Below are positions 7,759 through 16,771 of a DNA stretch of 41,618 nt, piece after piece. A program made the translations under genes and the position numbers. The stretch is from NCBI GenBank assembly GCA_016463375.1, contig JAEMRK010000009.1, positions 1 to 41,618 on the forward strand. Reading direction: 5' to 3'. A model generated the notes under the pieces. That model did no database searches. It worked only from the letters and a program-made list of their open reading frames with translations, and was not told the origin of the DNA. Positions within the stretch are counted from its first letter, which is position 1; each line of letters opens with the position of its first letter. The stretch comes from Parachlamydiales bacterium (lineage in GTDB: Bacteria; Chlamydiota; Chlamydiia; Chlamydiales; JAEMRK01).

Positions 7759-9045
7759 TTAGTTTAAATGCTTATTAGCGTTGAAAGACCATACTTTTAA
7801 GGTTTGATCAATTGCGCCGCCAACGATAGTCTTTTCTCCGGCTTTTAAACAAGTAATAGTTTCACTCAAATTTGACAAAGTTTTGATGCAAATACCACAT
7901 TTTGTCCAAATTTTTATGGTTTTATCAGAGGCGCAACTAATCAAAAAAAGTTTATCGTTTGTAAGGGTTATATGACTAATTCCACCCTTATGGCCTAAGA
8001 ATGTGTGAGTACAGAGGTTAGAATGGCAATTCCAAACTTTAATGATGCAGTCTTCAGACGCTGTGTACAATAAATCTTCTTCAGCAGAAGCTCCCTTTTC
8101 AAACAACATACAATTTATTTTATTTTTATGAGAATCCATCCCCATTTTATCTCTATAGCAATGGCTAATAGTATGAGAAGAATCTTGAGAAATATCTTTT
8201 TGGACGACTAATGTTTCACTATGACAAATGAAAGCATGATTTAAATTTAAAAGACCACATGTATGATTTGGTGCATTCATGAGTAACTCTGGTTCTCCCG
8301 TTGATGTATTCCATAGGTGCCATTTTCCAGTTTCTGTCATTGTGATTAAATCAAATCGTTTAAAACGGTCAATTTTTTGTTGCTCAGAGCTTAAAAATTG
8401 TATTTGAAAAAATGAGTGGTTTTCTGGATTTGAAAAGCGTCTTGAATTTCTCCAACCGTCAAGCCCTTTTTCCCAAAGCTGCATCTCCCTTTTACCAATT
8501 CCAATAACAAATGTGGAATCATTTTTAATCGCCAATCCTGTTTCAGAAAATTGAATATCAATTTTGGCAGAATCCTTTGATTGCGCCAAAATTTCTAAAT
8601 TAGAACCACTTTTAGCAGAAGGTGCCATCATACTAAAGTTTTTTAAATTTTGATTAGGATGCTTTAAATCATTTATATTCCACAGATGGAGAGCTTTTTG
8701 AGCCGTATCATAAGTTGCAAATACAGAATCTTGATCACAGAAACATTTAAGAAGAATGTGATTTTTTTTTAAAATTATCTCTAGGGGAGAGCCTTGATAT
8801 GCTTCAATTTTTTTAAAAAGTTTTTTCCAATCATCGGTTTTGTAATGACATCCTAAACACTTGTCTAAACAATAAAATTTCCACAATTCATTACTATTGG
8901 CTACCCTTGAAAATATTTTTGAAATTCTGGAGTACAGGCATGTTTCATAAGGTTTCAAATTGCACATTATCGAAAAAATGATCTCTTCAGGGAAATTTTC
9001 AAAGGTTGATTTGTAGGAGAGATCAGGGCTTTCAATTTTGAACAT
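7759..9045 (-). CDS. F-box and WD40-repeat protein, probable host-directed effector
   Basis: A 428-residue eukaryote-like protein. Residues 15-59 form an F-box: FENFPEEIIFSIM, a Leu/Tyr/Cys middle, then a Ser-Arg segment and NELWKFYC, matching the pattern by which F-box proteins bind SKP1 in SCF ubiquitin ligases. The C-terminal part (about 310-425) has WD40 blades, with repeated motifs TASEDCIIKVWN, SCASDKTIKIWT and GGAIDQTLKVWS and a GH dipeptide at FLGHKGG; weaker blades probably fill 110-300. F-box proteins have no known bacterial partner, and amoeba symbionts among the chlamydiae carry many such genes, so delivery into the host to redirect ubiquitination is inferred. There is no Sec signal; T3SS export is plausible. 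The start is backed by GAGGA 7 bases upstream. It is an isolated unit, with 195 and 455 noncoding bases around it. Confidence 0.88.
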   Translation of the reverse strand: MFKIESPDLSYKSTFENFPEEIIFSIMCNLKPYETCLYSRISKIFSRVANSNELWKFYCLDKCLGCHYKTDDWKKLFKKIEAYQGSPLEIILKKNHILLKCFCDQDSVFATYDTAQKALHLWNINDLKHPNQNLKNFSMMAPSAKSGSNLEILAQSKDSAKIDIQFSETGLAIKNDSTFVIGIGKREMQLWEKGLDGWRNSRRFSNPENHSFFQIQFLSSEQQKIDRFKRFDLITMTETGKWHLWNTSTGEPELLMNAPNHTCGLLNLNHAFICHSETLVVQKDISQDSSHTISHCYRDKMGMDSHKNKINCMLFEKGASAEEDLLYTASEDCIIKVWNCHSNLCTHTFLGHKGGISHITLTNDKLFLISCASDKTIKIWTKCGICIKTLSNLSETITCLKAGEKTIVGGAIDQTLKVWSFNANKHLN

Positions 9046-9500
9046 GAGCTAATCCTCTAATGGTGGATAATTAGACAACGTTGCGAAATCATGAAAAACA
9101 CTTAATTAAATTTTAATAGGTTATTCAATAATTTCATTCCAGGAGTGATAGTCATCGAATGTCTGGTATAGAGCATGAAATGAGATAATGACTACTAGAA
9201 TCGACTTAATTGAATCTTAAATCCATTTAATTAAATGGTTTGCTCCAAAAAAAGAAGGCTTAATCTTTAATGTAAATATTTTACTACTATATTGAGGCGC
9301 TTCAATTGTTAACTCCGTTTAGTGAGGTACATTTTAAAAATGACTTTAGGCCTTCTTTCTTAAAGTGATCATTGAGATTATTCTGTGAAGGCTTCATAAT
9401 TATTATTAAATAGAATTTAGAATTATTTTTGATAATTTAAACCCGAATAGTTATAAGGCAATATTTTGCCATGAATTCTTAATGAGAAAAAAAAGAAGCA
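9046..9500. other. 455-base intergenic region between divergent genes
   Basis: No credible open frame is present. It contains a perfect 16-base palindrome CCATTTAATTAAATGG at 9223-9238 and a pair of 9-base complementary segments, AAAGAAGGC near 9252-9260 and GCCTTCTTT near 9351-9359, that could pair across about 90 bases. The promoter for the glycosyltransferase/SMC pair lies at its right end. I see no tRNA or known riboswitch. It may be a decayed gene or hold an unrecognised RNA. Confidence 0.5.
9429..9457 (+). promoter_or_regulatory. Promoter of glycosyltransferase-SMC unit, TTGATA-N17-TATAAG
   Basis: TTGATA (9429-9434) and TATAAG (9452-9457) are spaced by 17 bases. The predicted start near 9464 leaves a leader of about 37 bases. 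A small hairpin (GGCAA TATT TTGCC, 9457-9470) straddles the expected start. No competing element of similar quality is seen in the rest of the 455-base intergenic region. Confidence 0.55.
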
Positions 9501-10424
9501 ATGTTGAAATTTTTTAAGAAATGGATGGGCAACCCATTTGACCGTCTGTTAAAAAAATCAAAAGATGCTGGCCAGTTCCGTTTTTTGATCGTATGGAATC
9601 GAGGTCTTGGTGATATTGCTCTAGGGCTTTACGCTTTAGTTCATCGCATACGCACATTTATACCAGAAGCTGAAATTACATTTATTACCCGTAAAGAATT
9701 GCACGACGGTTTTAAATTATTGCCTAATGTGAAATGCGTTGTTGTTCCTAGCTGGAAACGCAAGGAGCCGCTCAGTTTAAGCGAAGTCTGTCCAAAACTA
9801 GGTATCTCTATAAGTCATTATGATCAAGTCTTTGAAAACGTAAATGCCACACAGTGGCTTTCTTGGCAAATTGGGCATTTAGTGCCCAAGTTGGAATGGA
9901 AAAAAGAATACAATCAACTTTGTGAACGTTTTAACATACCCGAAAAATCAATCGGTCTGCACGTTAACTCTGAAACTGGACATTTTTATGGGTATAACAA
10001 AGATTGGCCCTACAAGAACTGGCAAGAGCTAATTAACTTGCTTGATCAAACGGACACATCAATTGTTCTTTTTGGTCTTAATTCTGATGTGCCATTGCAG
10101 GGAAAAAACGTGATTGATTGCCGCGGTAAAACCACACTTTTAGAAATGCTCTCGATCATTGTCAATCGATTAGATACTTTGGTTGCACCCGATAGCGGCG
10201 TCCTTTCTTTAGCTTATTATTTAGATACACCTTGTGCAATTCATCTCATTTCATTATGGGCTGATCCCAAACAAGGTGTTTTAAAACAAAATGTCGAATC
10301 ACCCAATACTCAACTGATTCATACTGCCTTAATTGGTGAAAACCAAGATACTCAAGCGATATTAGTTCGCGATGTTCTTAGTGCAATTCAACGAAAAGAG
10401 AAGATAAAGACTCTATGCGCCTGA
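9501..10424 (+). CDS. Family-9 glycosyltransferase (heptosyltransferase-like)
   Basis: A 307-residue soluble or membrane-associated enzyme of the GT9 fold used for transfer of ADP-heptose or related sugars to lipopolysaccharide. Visible signatures are the N-terminal nucleotide-fold strand and glycine turn FLIVWNRGLGDIAL (about 28-41), the second-domain start KSIGLHVNSE (about 152-161), a KDWPYKNWQELI segment (170-181), in which the tryptophan-rich pattern is characteristic of the family, and the acceptor/donor-site region APDSGVLSLAYYL (about 232-244, family pattern xDSGxxHxA with His replaced). Length is slightly short for WaaF/WaaC (about 340). Its last 10 bases overlap the start of smc, so the two are translationally coupled despite unrelated functions. 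The precise sugar and acceptor cannot be assigned. Confidence 0.82.
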   Translation: MLKFFKKWMGNPFDRLLKKSKDAGQFRFLIVWNRGLGDIALGLYALVHRIRTFIPEAEITFITRKELHDGFKLLPNVKCVVVPSWKRKEPLSLSEVCPKLGISISHYDQVFENVNATQWLSWQIGHLVPKLEWKKEYNQLCERFNIPEKSIGLHVNSETGHFYGYNKDWPYKNWQELINLLDQTDTSIVLFGLNSDVPLQGKNVIDCRGKTTLLEMLSIIVNRLDTLVAPDSGVLSLAYYLDTPCAIHLISLWADPKQGVLKQNVESPNTQLIHTALIGENQDTQAILVRDVLSAIQRKEKIKTLCA

Positions 10425-13400
10425 AACGATTAAAAATATTTGGTTTTAAATCTTTTGCTAAAGCTGTGTCTTTGGAATTCCATGAAGGCATAACAGCAAT
10501 CGTTGGTCCCAATGGTTGCGGTAAATCAAATATAGTTGATGCTTTTCGTTGGGTATTAGGAGAGCAATCTGCAAAATCGATCCGTGGTGATAAGATGGTC
10601 GATGTTATTTTCTCTGGCACATCATCTAGAAAGCCACTTAATTTAGCAGAAGTTGCCCTTTCATTTACAAATGAAGATGGCAAACTGCCAATCGATTACA
10701 ACGAAGTTGATATTTGCCGTAAAGTATTTCGCAGTGGCGAATCAGAATTTTACATCAATAACAACCAAGTCCGTTTAAAAGATATTGATAGTTTATTTTG
10801 GGATACAGGTGTTGGCAAAGATGCTTATTGTATTTTTGAACAGGGCAAAATTGAAGAGATTATAACTAGTAGTCCTATGGAGCGCCGAGCCATATTTGAA
10901 GAACCGGCTGGTATTAATCGCTTTAAAATGCGTAAAAAAGAGACTTTGCGCAAATTAGACCAAGTCGATGTTAATTTAAGTCGTGCTAAAGACATTGCAT
11001 CAGAGGTTACTAAACAGCGTGAAACGGCAGAGCAGCAAGCGGCGGAAGCTAAACTTTATAAACAGAACAAGCAGTCATTAGAACTCGTTGAAAAAGCACT
11101 ATTTGTCGCTAAAATCGATTGCCATACTCAAAAGTTTAATGCGGCCAATGAGCGGTTAGAGCAACTCAAAAATAGCTTAGATCAAAAAGAGACTGAAAAA
11201 AGCTCTACAGAGCTTTTATTAACATGCCTCAAAGAAGAACTCGCCGTCAAAGAGATGGGTGTTGAAGAGTTAGGACAAGGTGTCCATACAGCAAAAAGCG
11301 CATTAGAATGTGCCCGTTTAGAAAATGCTAATAACATAGAAAAAACTGCTAAAAATGCTCAACGTGTCCAAAAAATTAATGAAGATATAAGCTTTATTGA
11401 AACAAGACGTGGATCAGGACTCAAAGAAGTTGAAGAGCAGAAAGAACATTTTGCCGACATCGATGAGCGCTGCCAAAAAGCTAAAGAGATTTTCCTTCAA
11501 GCCCAAGAACAAATGCAAAAAGCGCAAAACAGCGTTAATGCAATGCGTGATACTGTTAAAAAAGCAGCTGATGAGCGCTTATTATCCGTTCAAAGAGAAA
11601 ATAGCGTTTTAGCTCAATTGAGAGAAGTGCGTTTTACTAATGAACGTTTAGATGAAAGACAATCTAAGCTTGTAGATCAAAAAAAGGTATTAGCGGATCG
11701 TTTAGTTATTTTAGATCAGACTGAAAAAGAGCGTCAAAAAAGCGTGATTGATCTTTCTGGTGAAAGCCAAACGAAAAAACAAGAACTCGCAGCGTTAGAA
11801 GATACTTTAGCTGTCTTGCAAAAAGATCTGATTAAAATTCAAGAAGAGCACAAAGCATTATTTCAAATGCGCAGTGAAGGTCTTGGTCGTGAAAAAGCTC
11901 TATTAAAACTTAAAGAAGAGATGGAAGGGATGACAGTAGGCACAAAACGCTTGCTGCAAGAAGCTAAAAAAGCCTCTAGCCCTCTTCATAAAAAAATACG
12001 TCCTCTATACGAGATGGTCGATGCCATTGACGACAAACGTCAAGCTTTTGCGACAGCTCTATTACCATATACTCAAACACTTGTTGTTGAAACAATTGAA
12101 GATGCACAAATCGTTTTTGCTTTTGCAGAACAGCATAAGCTCAAAGACTTCTCGGTATTTTGCTTAAACCATGTCGATGATAAAAAAGTTGCAACACCTC
12201 AATTGGGACATGCTCTATTAGCTAAAAAAGAAGGGTCAAAACTACTGAGACATTTTGCACATGGTGTTGAAGTTGTTAATGCTTTGCGTCAAGAATGGCA
12301 AAGAGGCAAAGCTATGGGCGATCTGCTTATTGATGAAAATCAGGGATATGTCGACAACAAAAATGTTTACTTTTTATCATCGCGCGTTGAAAGCAACGCT
12401 TTCTCACGCGAATCTGAATTAAAAAGTTTACTGACCCAGCTTCAAGAATTAGCAGAACAGATTCTAGAGAAAGAAAAAAATATCGAAACAATAACTCATA
12501 AACGCAATGAAGGTCACAACCGTCGTTTAGAACTGGATAAGGCACATCGTTTACAAGAGATGCGTTTGGTTGAAGCTAATTTCCATTTACAGCAAACACT
12601 ATCTGAGAAAGAAAAAAATAAAAAAGACCAAGAGCGTTTAATAGCTGAAGAAGTTCAACTAAAAACTGAACGGGCTAAAACTCAGGATTTAGTTGCTGCT
12701 GCAGAAAAGAAAGCAAAAGAAGCTAATATTTCTAGAGAATCAGCTAATGAAAATTTCATTAAACTTGAAAAAGAGCTTGAGGTATTAGTTAAAGACCAAG
12801 CTGACAAAGAGGGCGACTACCGTACTAAAAGTCATGACTATCGCAGACTTGAAGAAGATAGACAAAGTTTCTTATCTAAGCAGCGAATCTTTAAAGCTAA
12901 AGATGAAGAAAATGAACGTGAACAAAAACGTCTTAAAGAAGAGTTGTTAGCACTCACTCAAGAATTGACAGCACTATCAGAAGAAAAAGACCGCTTGCAA
13001 CATCATTTAAGGCAATGTGAAGAGCAATTTAAGACTAAAGACATCTCTTATCAAGCTTTGCGTAGTGCTTATTTAGCTGAAAAAGAAAAGCTTGAAGAAA
13101 CTGAAAAAGAGATAGCGTCTAAACAAGCAGGCTTTAAAGAAGAGAGTACAGCTTTTCATAAATGTGAGCTTGCTAAAGTGCAAGAGACAACGACTTTAGA
13201 AGCTTTAAAAAAAGCGCTGATCGAACAATACCAGTTGGAATACGAAGTTGCTAAAGAAGAGCTTGGTGAAATCAATGAAGAAATTGATGTTTTAGAAAAA
13301 CGCCTACGCTCATTTAGAAAAGAGATCGAAAAAGCGGGCAATATTAATCTAGCTTCTATTGAAGAATATGACCGTTTGAAAGAACGCGAGCAATTTTTAG

Positions 13401-13954
13401 ATCAACAAATTGGGGACTTAACGACTTCAAAAGATGAATTATTGCATATCATCAATGAACTTGATCGTGAAAGCCGCGGCCTTTTTGCAGAAGTTTTTGC
13501 TAAAATTCGTGCTAATTTCAAAAAGAATTTTCAATTGCTGTTTCAAGGTGGTGAAGCGGATCTTACTTTGACTGAAAGCGATGATTTACTAGAAGCGGGT
13601 ATTGAGATCAGCGCAAAGCCCCCTGGTAAACAAATGCGTGCTATCACGTTGTTATCTGGTGGTGAAAAATGCCTAACAGCAATGGCATTGCTGTTTGCTA
13701 TTTTTGAGGTCAAACCGTCTGCTTTTTGTATTTTAGACGAAGTTGATGCCCCCTTGGATGAAACCAACGTCGATCGTTTAACTAATATGCTTCGTCAATT
13801 TGTGGAAAAAACACAATTTATTGTGATTACCCACAATAAAAGGACTATGGCTGTAGCCGATCGCTTATTTGGCATCTCTATGGAAGAAAAGGGTGTGTCC
13901 CAAGTGCTTAGCCTCGAATTACAATCTGCAGAATCTCTAGTTGAGGTCCATTAA
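10415..13954 (+). CDS. smc: Chromosome segregation ATPase SMC
   Basis: A full-length 1179-residue SMC protein. Order: N-terminal ATPase half with Walker A GPNGCGKS (31-38), long coiled coil (about 170-520, Lys/Glu/Gln heptads), a divergent hinge (about 528-670), returning coiled coil (about 680-1030), then the C-terminal half with signature LLSGGEK (about 1077-1083), Walker B FCILDEVDAPLDE (about 1103-1115) and a final switch region containing ITHNKRTM. The dimer would compact and separate the chromosome with ScpA/ScpB, neither encoded here. The hinge contains only a remote trace of the usual glycine-rich dimer motif, so its boundaries are approximate. The ATG sits inside the end of the glycosyltransferase frame (ATGCGCCTGA overlap), so its expression depends on the upstream gene. 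Transcription probably ends in the 97 bases before the Hsp70-like gene, though no clear terminator is visible. Confidence 0.96.
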   Translation: MRLKRLKIFGFKSFAKAVSLEFHEGITAIVGPNGCGKSNIVDAFRWVLGEQSAKSIRGDKMVDVIFSGTSSRKPLNLAEVALSFTNEDGKLPIDYNEVDICRKVFRSGESEFYINNNQVRLKDIDSLFWDTGVGKDAYCIFEQGKIEEIITSSPMERRAIFEEPAGINRFKMRKKETLRKLDQVDVNLSRAKDIASEVTKQRETAEQQAAEAKLYKQNKQSLELVEKALFVAKIDCHTQKFNAANERLEQLKNSLDQKETEKSSTELLLTCLKEELAVKEMGVEELGQGVHTAKSALECARLENANNIEKTAKNAQRVQKINEDISFIETRRGSGLKEVEEQKEHFADIDERCQKAKEIFLQAQEQMQKAQNSVNAMRDTVKKAADERLLSVQRENSVLAQLREVRFTNERLDERQSKLVDQKKVLADRLVILDQTEKERQKSVIDLSGESQTKKQELAALEDTLAVLQKDLIKIQEEHKALFQMRSEGLGREKALLKLKEEMEGMTVGTKRLLQEAKKASSPLHKKIRPLYEMVDAIDDKRQAFATALLPYTQTLVVETIEDAQIVFAFAEQHKLKDFSVFCLNHVDDKKVATPQLGHALLAKKEGSKLLRHFAHGVEVVNALRQEWQRGKAMGDLLIDENQGYVDNKNVYFLSSRVESNAFSRESELKSLLTQLQELAEQILEKEKNIETITHKRNEGHNRRLELDKAHRLQEMRLVEANFHLQQTLSEKEKNKKDQERLIAEEVQLKTERAKTQDLVAAAEKKAKEANISRESANENFIKLEKELEVLVKDQADKEGDYRTKSHDYRRLEEDRQSFLSKQRIFKAKDEENEREQKRLKEELLALTQELTALSEEKDRLQHHLRQCEEQFKTKDISYQALRSAYLAEKEKLEETEKEIASKQAGFKEESTAFHKCELAKVQETTTLEALKKALIEQYQLEYEVAKEELGEINEEIDVLEKRLRSFRKEIEKAGNINLASIEEYDRLKEREQFLDQQIGDLTTSKDELLHIINELDRESRGLFAEVFAKIRANFKKNFQLLFQGGEADLTLTESDDLLEAGIEISAKPPGKQMRAITLLSGGEKCLTAMALLFAIFEVKPSAFCILDEVDAPLDETNVDRLTNMLRQFVEKTQFIVITHNKRTMAVADRLFGISMEEKGVSQVLSLELQSAESLVEVH

Positions 13955-13967
13955 TTAGCTAAATTAC

Positions 13968-13981
13968 ATTCTAATTAGAAT
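13968..13981. promoter_or_regulatory. Operator-like dyad, copy 1 (ATTCTAATTAGAAT)
   Basis: A perfect 14-base palindrome 30 bases upstream of the -35 hexamer of the Hsp70-like gene. A second copy with one base changed lies exactly 54 bases further on, over the -10 element. Paired dyads about five helical turns apart are typical of cooperative repressor binding with looping. Confidence 0.55.
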
Positions 13982-13997
13982 TCAATTAATGTCTTGG

Positions 13998-14026
13998 TTG
14001 AAAAACTTATAGAAATGTTCTATTCT
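13998..14026 (+). promoter_or_regulatory. Promoter of the Hsp70-like/SNF2 unit, TTGAAA-N17-TATTCT
   Basis: TTGAAA at 13998-14003 and TATTCT at 14021-14026 are spaced by 17 bases, giving a predicted start near 14033 and a leader of about 19 bases. The -10 hexamer shares five bases with the second operator-like dyad, so a bound protein would block RNA polymerase directly. Confidence 0.55.
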
Positions 14027-14035
14027 AATCAGAAT
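14022..14035. promoter_or_regulatory. Operator-like dyad, copy 2 (ATTCTAATCAGAAT)
   Basis: Identical to copy 1 except for C in place of T at position 9 of the 14 bases. It covers most of the -10 hexamer and the predicted transcription start of the Hsp70-like gene. It does not match the CIRCE or HrcA element (TTAGCACTC-N9-GAGTGCTAA), so an HrcA-type heat-shock control is not indicated. Confidence 0.55.
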
Positions 14036-14051
14036 ATAATTATGGGCTTTT

Positions 14052-16769
14052 ATGACAGATGACAAATCTCGCTACATTATTGGTATAGATCTTGGTACAA
14101 CCAACTGTAGTGTGTCATATGTCGACACCGATATTTCAAAAAATCCTTCACTATCACCAAAGCCTTTAGGGATTTTACAATTAACGGCTCTGGGTGTTTG
14201 CCAACAAAAGTTTATTCTGCCGTCCTTTTGTTATTTAGCACTAAAAGAAGAACTTCCAAAAAATTCATTTAAACTTCCTTGGTTTGATCAAGAAGGAACG
14301 GATGCTGTTGGCTCAATTGCTAAAGAGCTGGGCGCAATGACGCCTAGTCATTGCGTGCAGTCAGCAAAATCTTGGCTATCTCATTCGGGCTGTGATCGAC
14401 AAGAAAAAATTCTTCCATTAGATGGTCAGTTCCAAATTAGCCCTGTTGAAGCGACTTCAAAGTATTTATCCCACATTGTTCAATCATGGAATGCAACAAT
14501 TGGTAAAAGCACGGATGAGTTTGAAGAGCAAGAAGTTATTGTCACAGTACCAGCATCATTTGATGAGGTTGCCAGATTATTAACTGTCGAAGCTGCCAAA
14601 AATGCCGGTTTTAAGAAGCTCACTCTACTTGAAGAACCCCAAGCTGCTTTTTACAGTTGGCTCATGGATCATGAAAAAGTATTTGCTCAAACGATGAAAG
14701 CCGGTCAAACGATTTTAGTTTGTGACGTTGGAGGTGGAACGACCGACTTTAGTTTGATTAATGTTAACCTAGATGCGTCTCAAACGTTGACCTTTGAAAG
14801 AATGGCTGTGGGTGACCATTTGCTGCTCGGTGGTGATAATATGGATTTAGCTGTTGCTCATTTTCTCGAGCAAAAGTTAGACAAAAAATTATCAGCTAAA
14901 CAATGGGGTCAACTCATCTTTGAATCTCGTAAAGCCAAAGAAGAATTACTAACGGGAATCAACGAACAGTATTCGTTTAGTATTCAAGGTGACGGTGCGC
15001 AACTGATCAAAAATAGTTTGTCCGCTTCAATTTCAAAAGTCGAAGTACAAAATTTACTCATGAATGGTTTTTTTGCTCATGTAGATTGGAAAGATGCGAT
15101 CAAACCACCTAAAAATAATGCTTTGAAAAGTATGGGCCTTCCTTATGAAGAAGAGCCATCCATCATTACTCAAATGGCCTATTTTTTAGGTAGAGCCTTT
15201 AAAAATACATCTTTTACGATCGATTATGTCTTATTCAATGGGGGTACAATGAAACCTCCTAGTTTTAGACAAGCTGTAATTGACGCCATTGCCAAGTGGT
15301 GTGATGGCATCAGTCCTAAAGAATTGCCATGTCATAGCTTAGACACTGCTGTTTCAAGAGGAGCTGCATATTATGGAAAAGTTAGACGAGGACTTGGTGT
15401 CCGCATTGGTGGGGGTATCCCTTGTTGTTACTATGTTGCTGTGCAAACCGAAACTGGCTTAAAAGCTTTAACTCTTTTAAAAAGAGGAGCTCAAGAGGGG
15501 ACTAAGCATCAGATTTCTAAAGAGTTTTTATTACAGCCCAATGAGCCCATTCGTTTCATGCTTTATCAATCACACACACGTTTAAATGATGAAGTCGAAC
15601 AGTTAATTGACGTAAATGAAAAAGAGATGTACCCACTAGCGCCTATTGAAACTGTTTTACGCTATGGGTCTAAAGAAAAGGGCCGACTACCAGTAAATAT
15701 CGAGGTGGCATTAACTGAAGTGGGAGTTTTAGAAATCAATTTAAAAGCTATTAATGCTCCGCACAAATGGGCCTTAAATTTTCAAATACGCAAACAAAGT
15801 GGTGACCAAACACTGGCTGATCAGGGAAAACTTAAAGACGAAACCTACTCGACTCAACAGTTGCAAGATAGTCAAAGCTGGCTAAAAAATATTTTTATAA
15901 ATAGTCACATCTCAGACATCAAAAATGTCATGCCTCTTTTAGAACAGCAAATCGGGCAACCAAGGTCGGCTTGGTCATTAACTGTTTCAAGAAACCTCGT
16001 TGATGTCCTTTTACCTTTGAAACCTGAATTAAAGTCTGATGAATCTAAAAAGCGTTTTTGGAATCTTCTTGGATTTTGCATGCGCCCTGGATTTGGCTTT
16101 CCTTTAGATGATTGGCGTATGAAAGAAATTTGGAAGGTCATTTTAAGTGAGGGGATACCTATTAAACTTGATGACACTGGTCTTCAAAAACTTATTGCTT
16201 TTCGGCGATTTAGCGGAGGTTTGAGTAAGGGGCACCAGACGCAATTAGCTTTACCTTTATTGCAGCAGCTTAAAGAAGAGATGGTTAAAAAAACTGTTAA
16301 CGAAAACACAATTGGAGAGATATTGCGCTGCCTTTCGAGTTTCGAAAGAATTGATACGCCACACAAAGTGCGTATTTCTTGTGCTATTCTCAACCGTTTT
16401 AAACAAAATAAAGCTGGATCTGCTGATTATTGGTCTCTTGGTCGTCTGGGGGCCAGACATTTAATTTACGGAACTGTAGCTCATGTAGTGCCCCCGACGA
16501 TTTGCCAAGGATGGATTGATCAAATTCTGAAATGTGCACCTTTGAATGATCGAACAATTTTATTGCTTGGACAAATGGCGCGTATGACTGATCAACGCAC
16601 GTCTAATTTGCCGGATGAAACAATAAATAAAGTGTTGGCTTTTTGTGCTCCTCATGAAAAGAATGTAATTATAAAAGATATTTTAACTTCTGTCCGCGAG
16701 TTTAGTATAGTGGAAAAAGAAAGAGCCTTTGGTGAGAGTTTGCCAATCGGGCTGATTTTGGCGGAATAA
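14052..16769 (+). CDS. Hsp70-like protein with long C-terminal extension (DUF3731-like)
   Basis: A 905-residue relative of DnaK, not DnaK itself (about 640-660 residues). The actin-like ATPase domain fills about 1-450: phosphate loop 1 GIDLGTTNCS (11-20), phosphate loop 2 CDVGGGTTDFS (224-234) and adenosine loop VLFNGGTMKPP (393-403) are intact, so ATP hydrolysis is likely. A beta-rich region (about 450-620) could be a diverged substrate-binding domain. The last about 290 residues are helical with Trp/Arg-rich segments and resemble the DUF3731 extension found on a family of bacterial Hsp70-like proteins. DnaK's C-terminal EEVD-like acidic tail is absent. The stop is 2 bases before the start of the SNF2 ATPase, so the two work together or at least are coupled. 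Substrate and function are unknown; chaperoning the SNF2 partner or its targets is speculation. Confidence 0.88.
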   Translation: MTDDKSRYIIGIDLGTTNCSVSYVDTDISKNPSLSPKPLGILQLTALGVCQQKFILPSFCYLALKEELPKNSFKLPWFDQEGTDAVGSIAKELGAMTPSHCVQSAKSWLSHSGCDRQEKILPLDGQFQISPVEATSKYLSHIVQSWNATIGKSTDEFEEQEVIVTVPASFDEVARLLTVEAAKNAGFKKLTLLEEPQAAFYSWLMDHEKVFAQTMKAGQTILVCDVGGGTTDFSLINVNLDASQTLTFERMAVGDHLLLGGDNMDLAVAHFLEQKLDKKLSAKQWGQLIFESRKAKEELLTGINEQYSFSIQGDGAQLIKNSLSASISKVEVQNLLMNGFFAHVDWKDAIKPPKNNALKSMGLPYEEEPSIITQMAYFLGRAFKNTSFTIDYVLFNGGTMKPPSFRQAVIDAIAKWCDGISPKELPCHSLDTAVSRGAAYYGKVRRGLGVRIGGGIPCCYYVAVQTETGLKALTLLKRGAQEGTKHQISKEFLLQPNEPIRFMLYQSHTRLNDEVEQLIDVNEKEMYPLAPIETVLRYGSKEKGRLPVNIEVALTEVGVLEINLKAINAPHKWALNFQIRKQSGDQTLADQGKLKDETYSTQQLQDSQSWLKNIFINSHISDIKNVMPLLEQQIGQPRSAWSLTVSRNLVDVLLPLKPELKSDESKKRFWNLLGFCMRPGFGFPLDDWRMKEIWKVILSEGIPIKLDDTGLQKLIAFRRFSGGLSKGHQTQLALPLLQQLKEEMVKKTVNENTIGEILRCLSSFERIDTPHKVRISCAILNRFKQNKAGSADYWSLGRLGARHLIYGTVAHVVPPTICQGWIDQILKCAPLNDRTILLLGQMARMTDQRTSNLPDETINKVLAFCAPHEKNVIIKDILTSVREFSIVEKERAFGESLPIGLILAE

Positions 16770-16771
16770 TT

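Noticed and set aside
10378-10683. 101-codon open frame opposite the start of smc
   Set aside because: Overlaps the SMC Walker A region and the end of the glycosyltransferase; no supporting features.
14022-14035. CIRCE/HrcA heat-shock element at the Hsp70-like gene
   Set aside because: The dyad does not match TTAGCACTC-N9-GAGTGCTAA, so no HrcA control is claimed.
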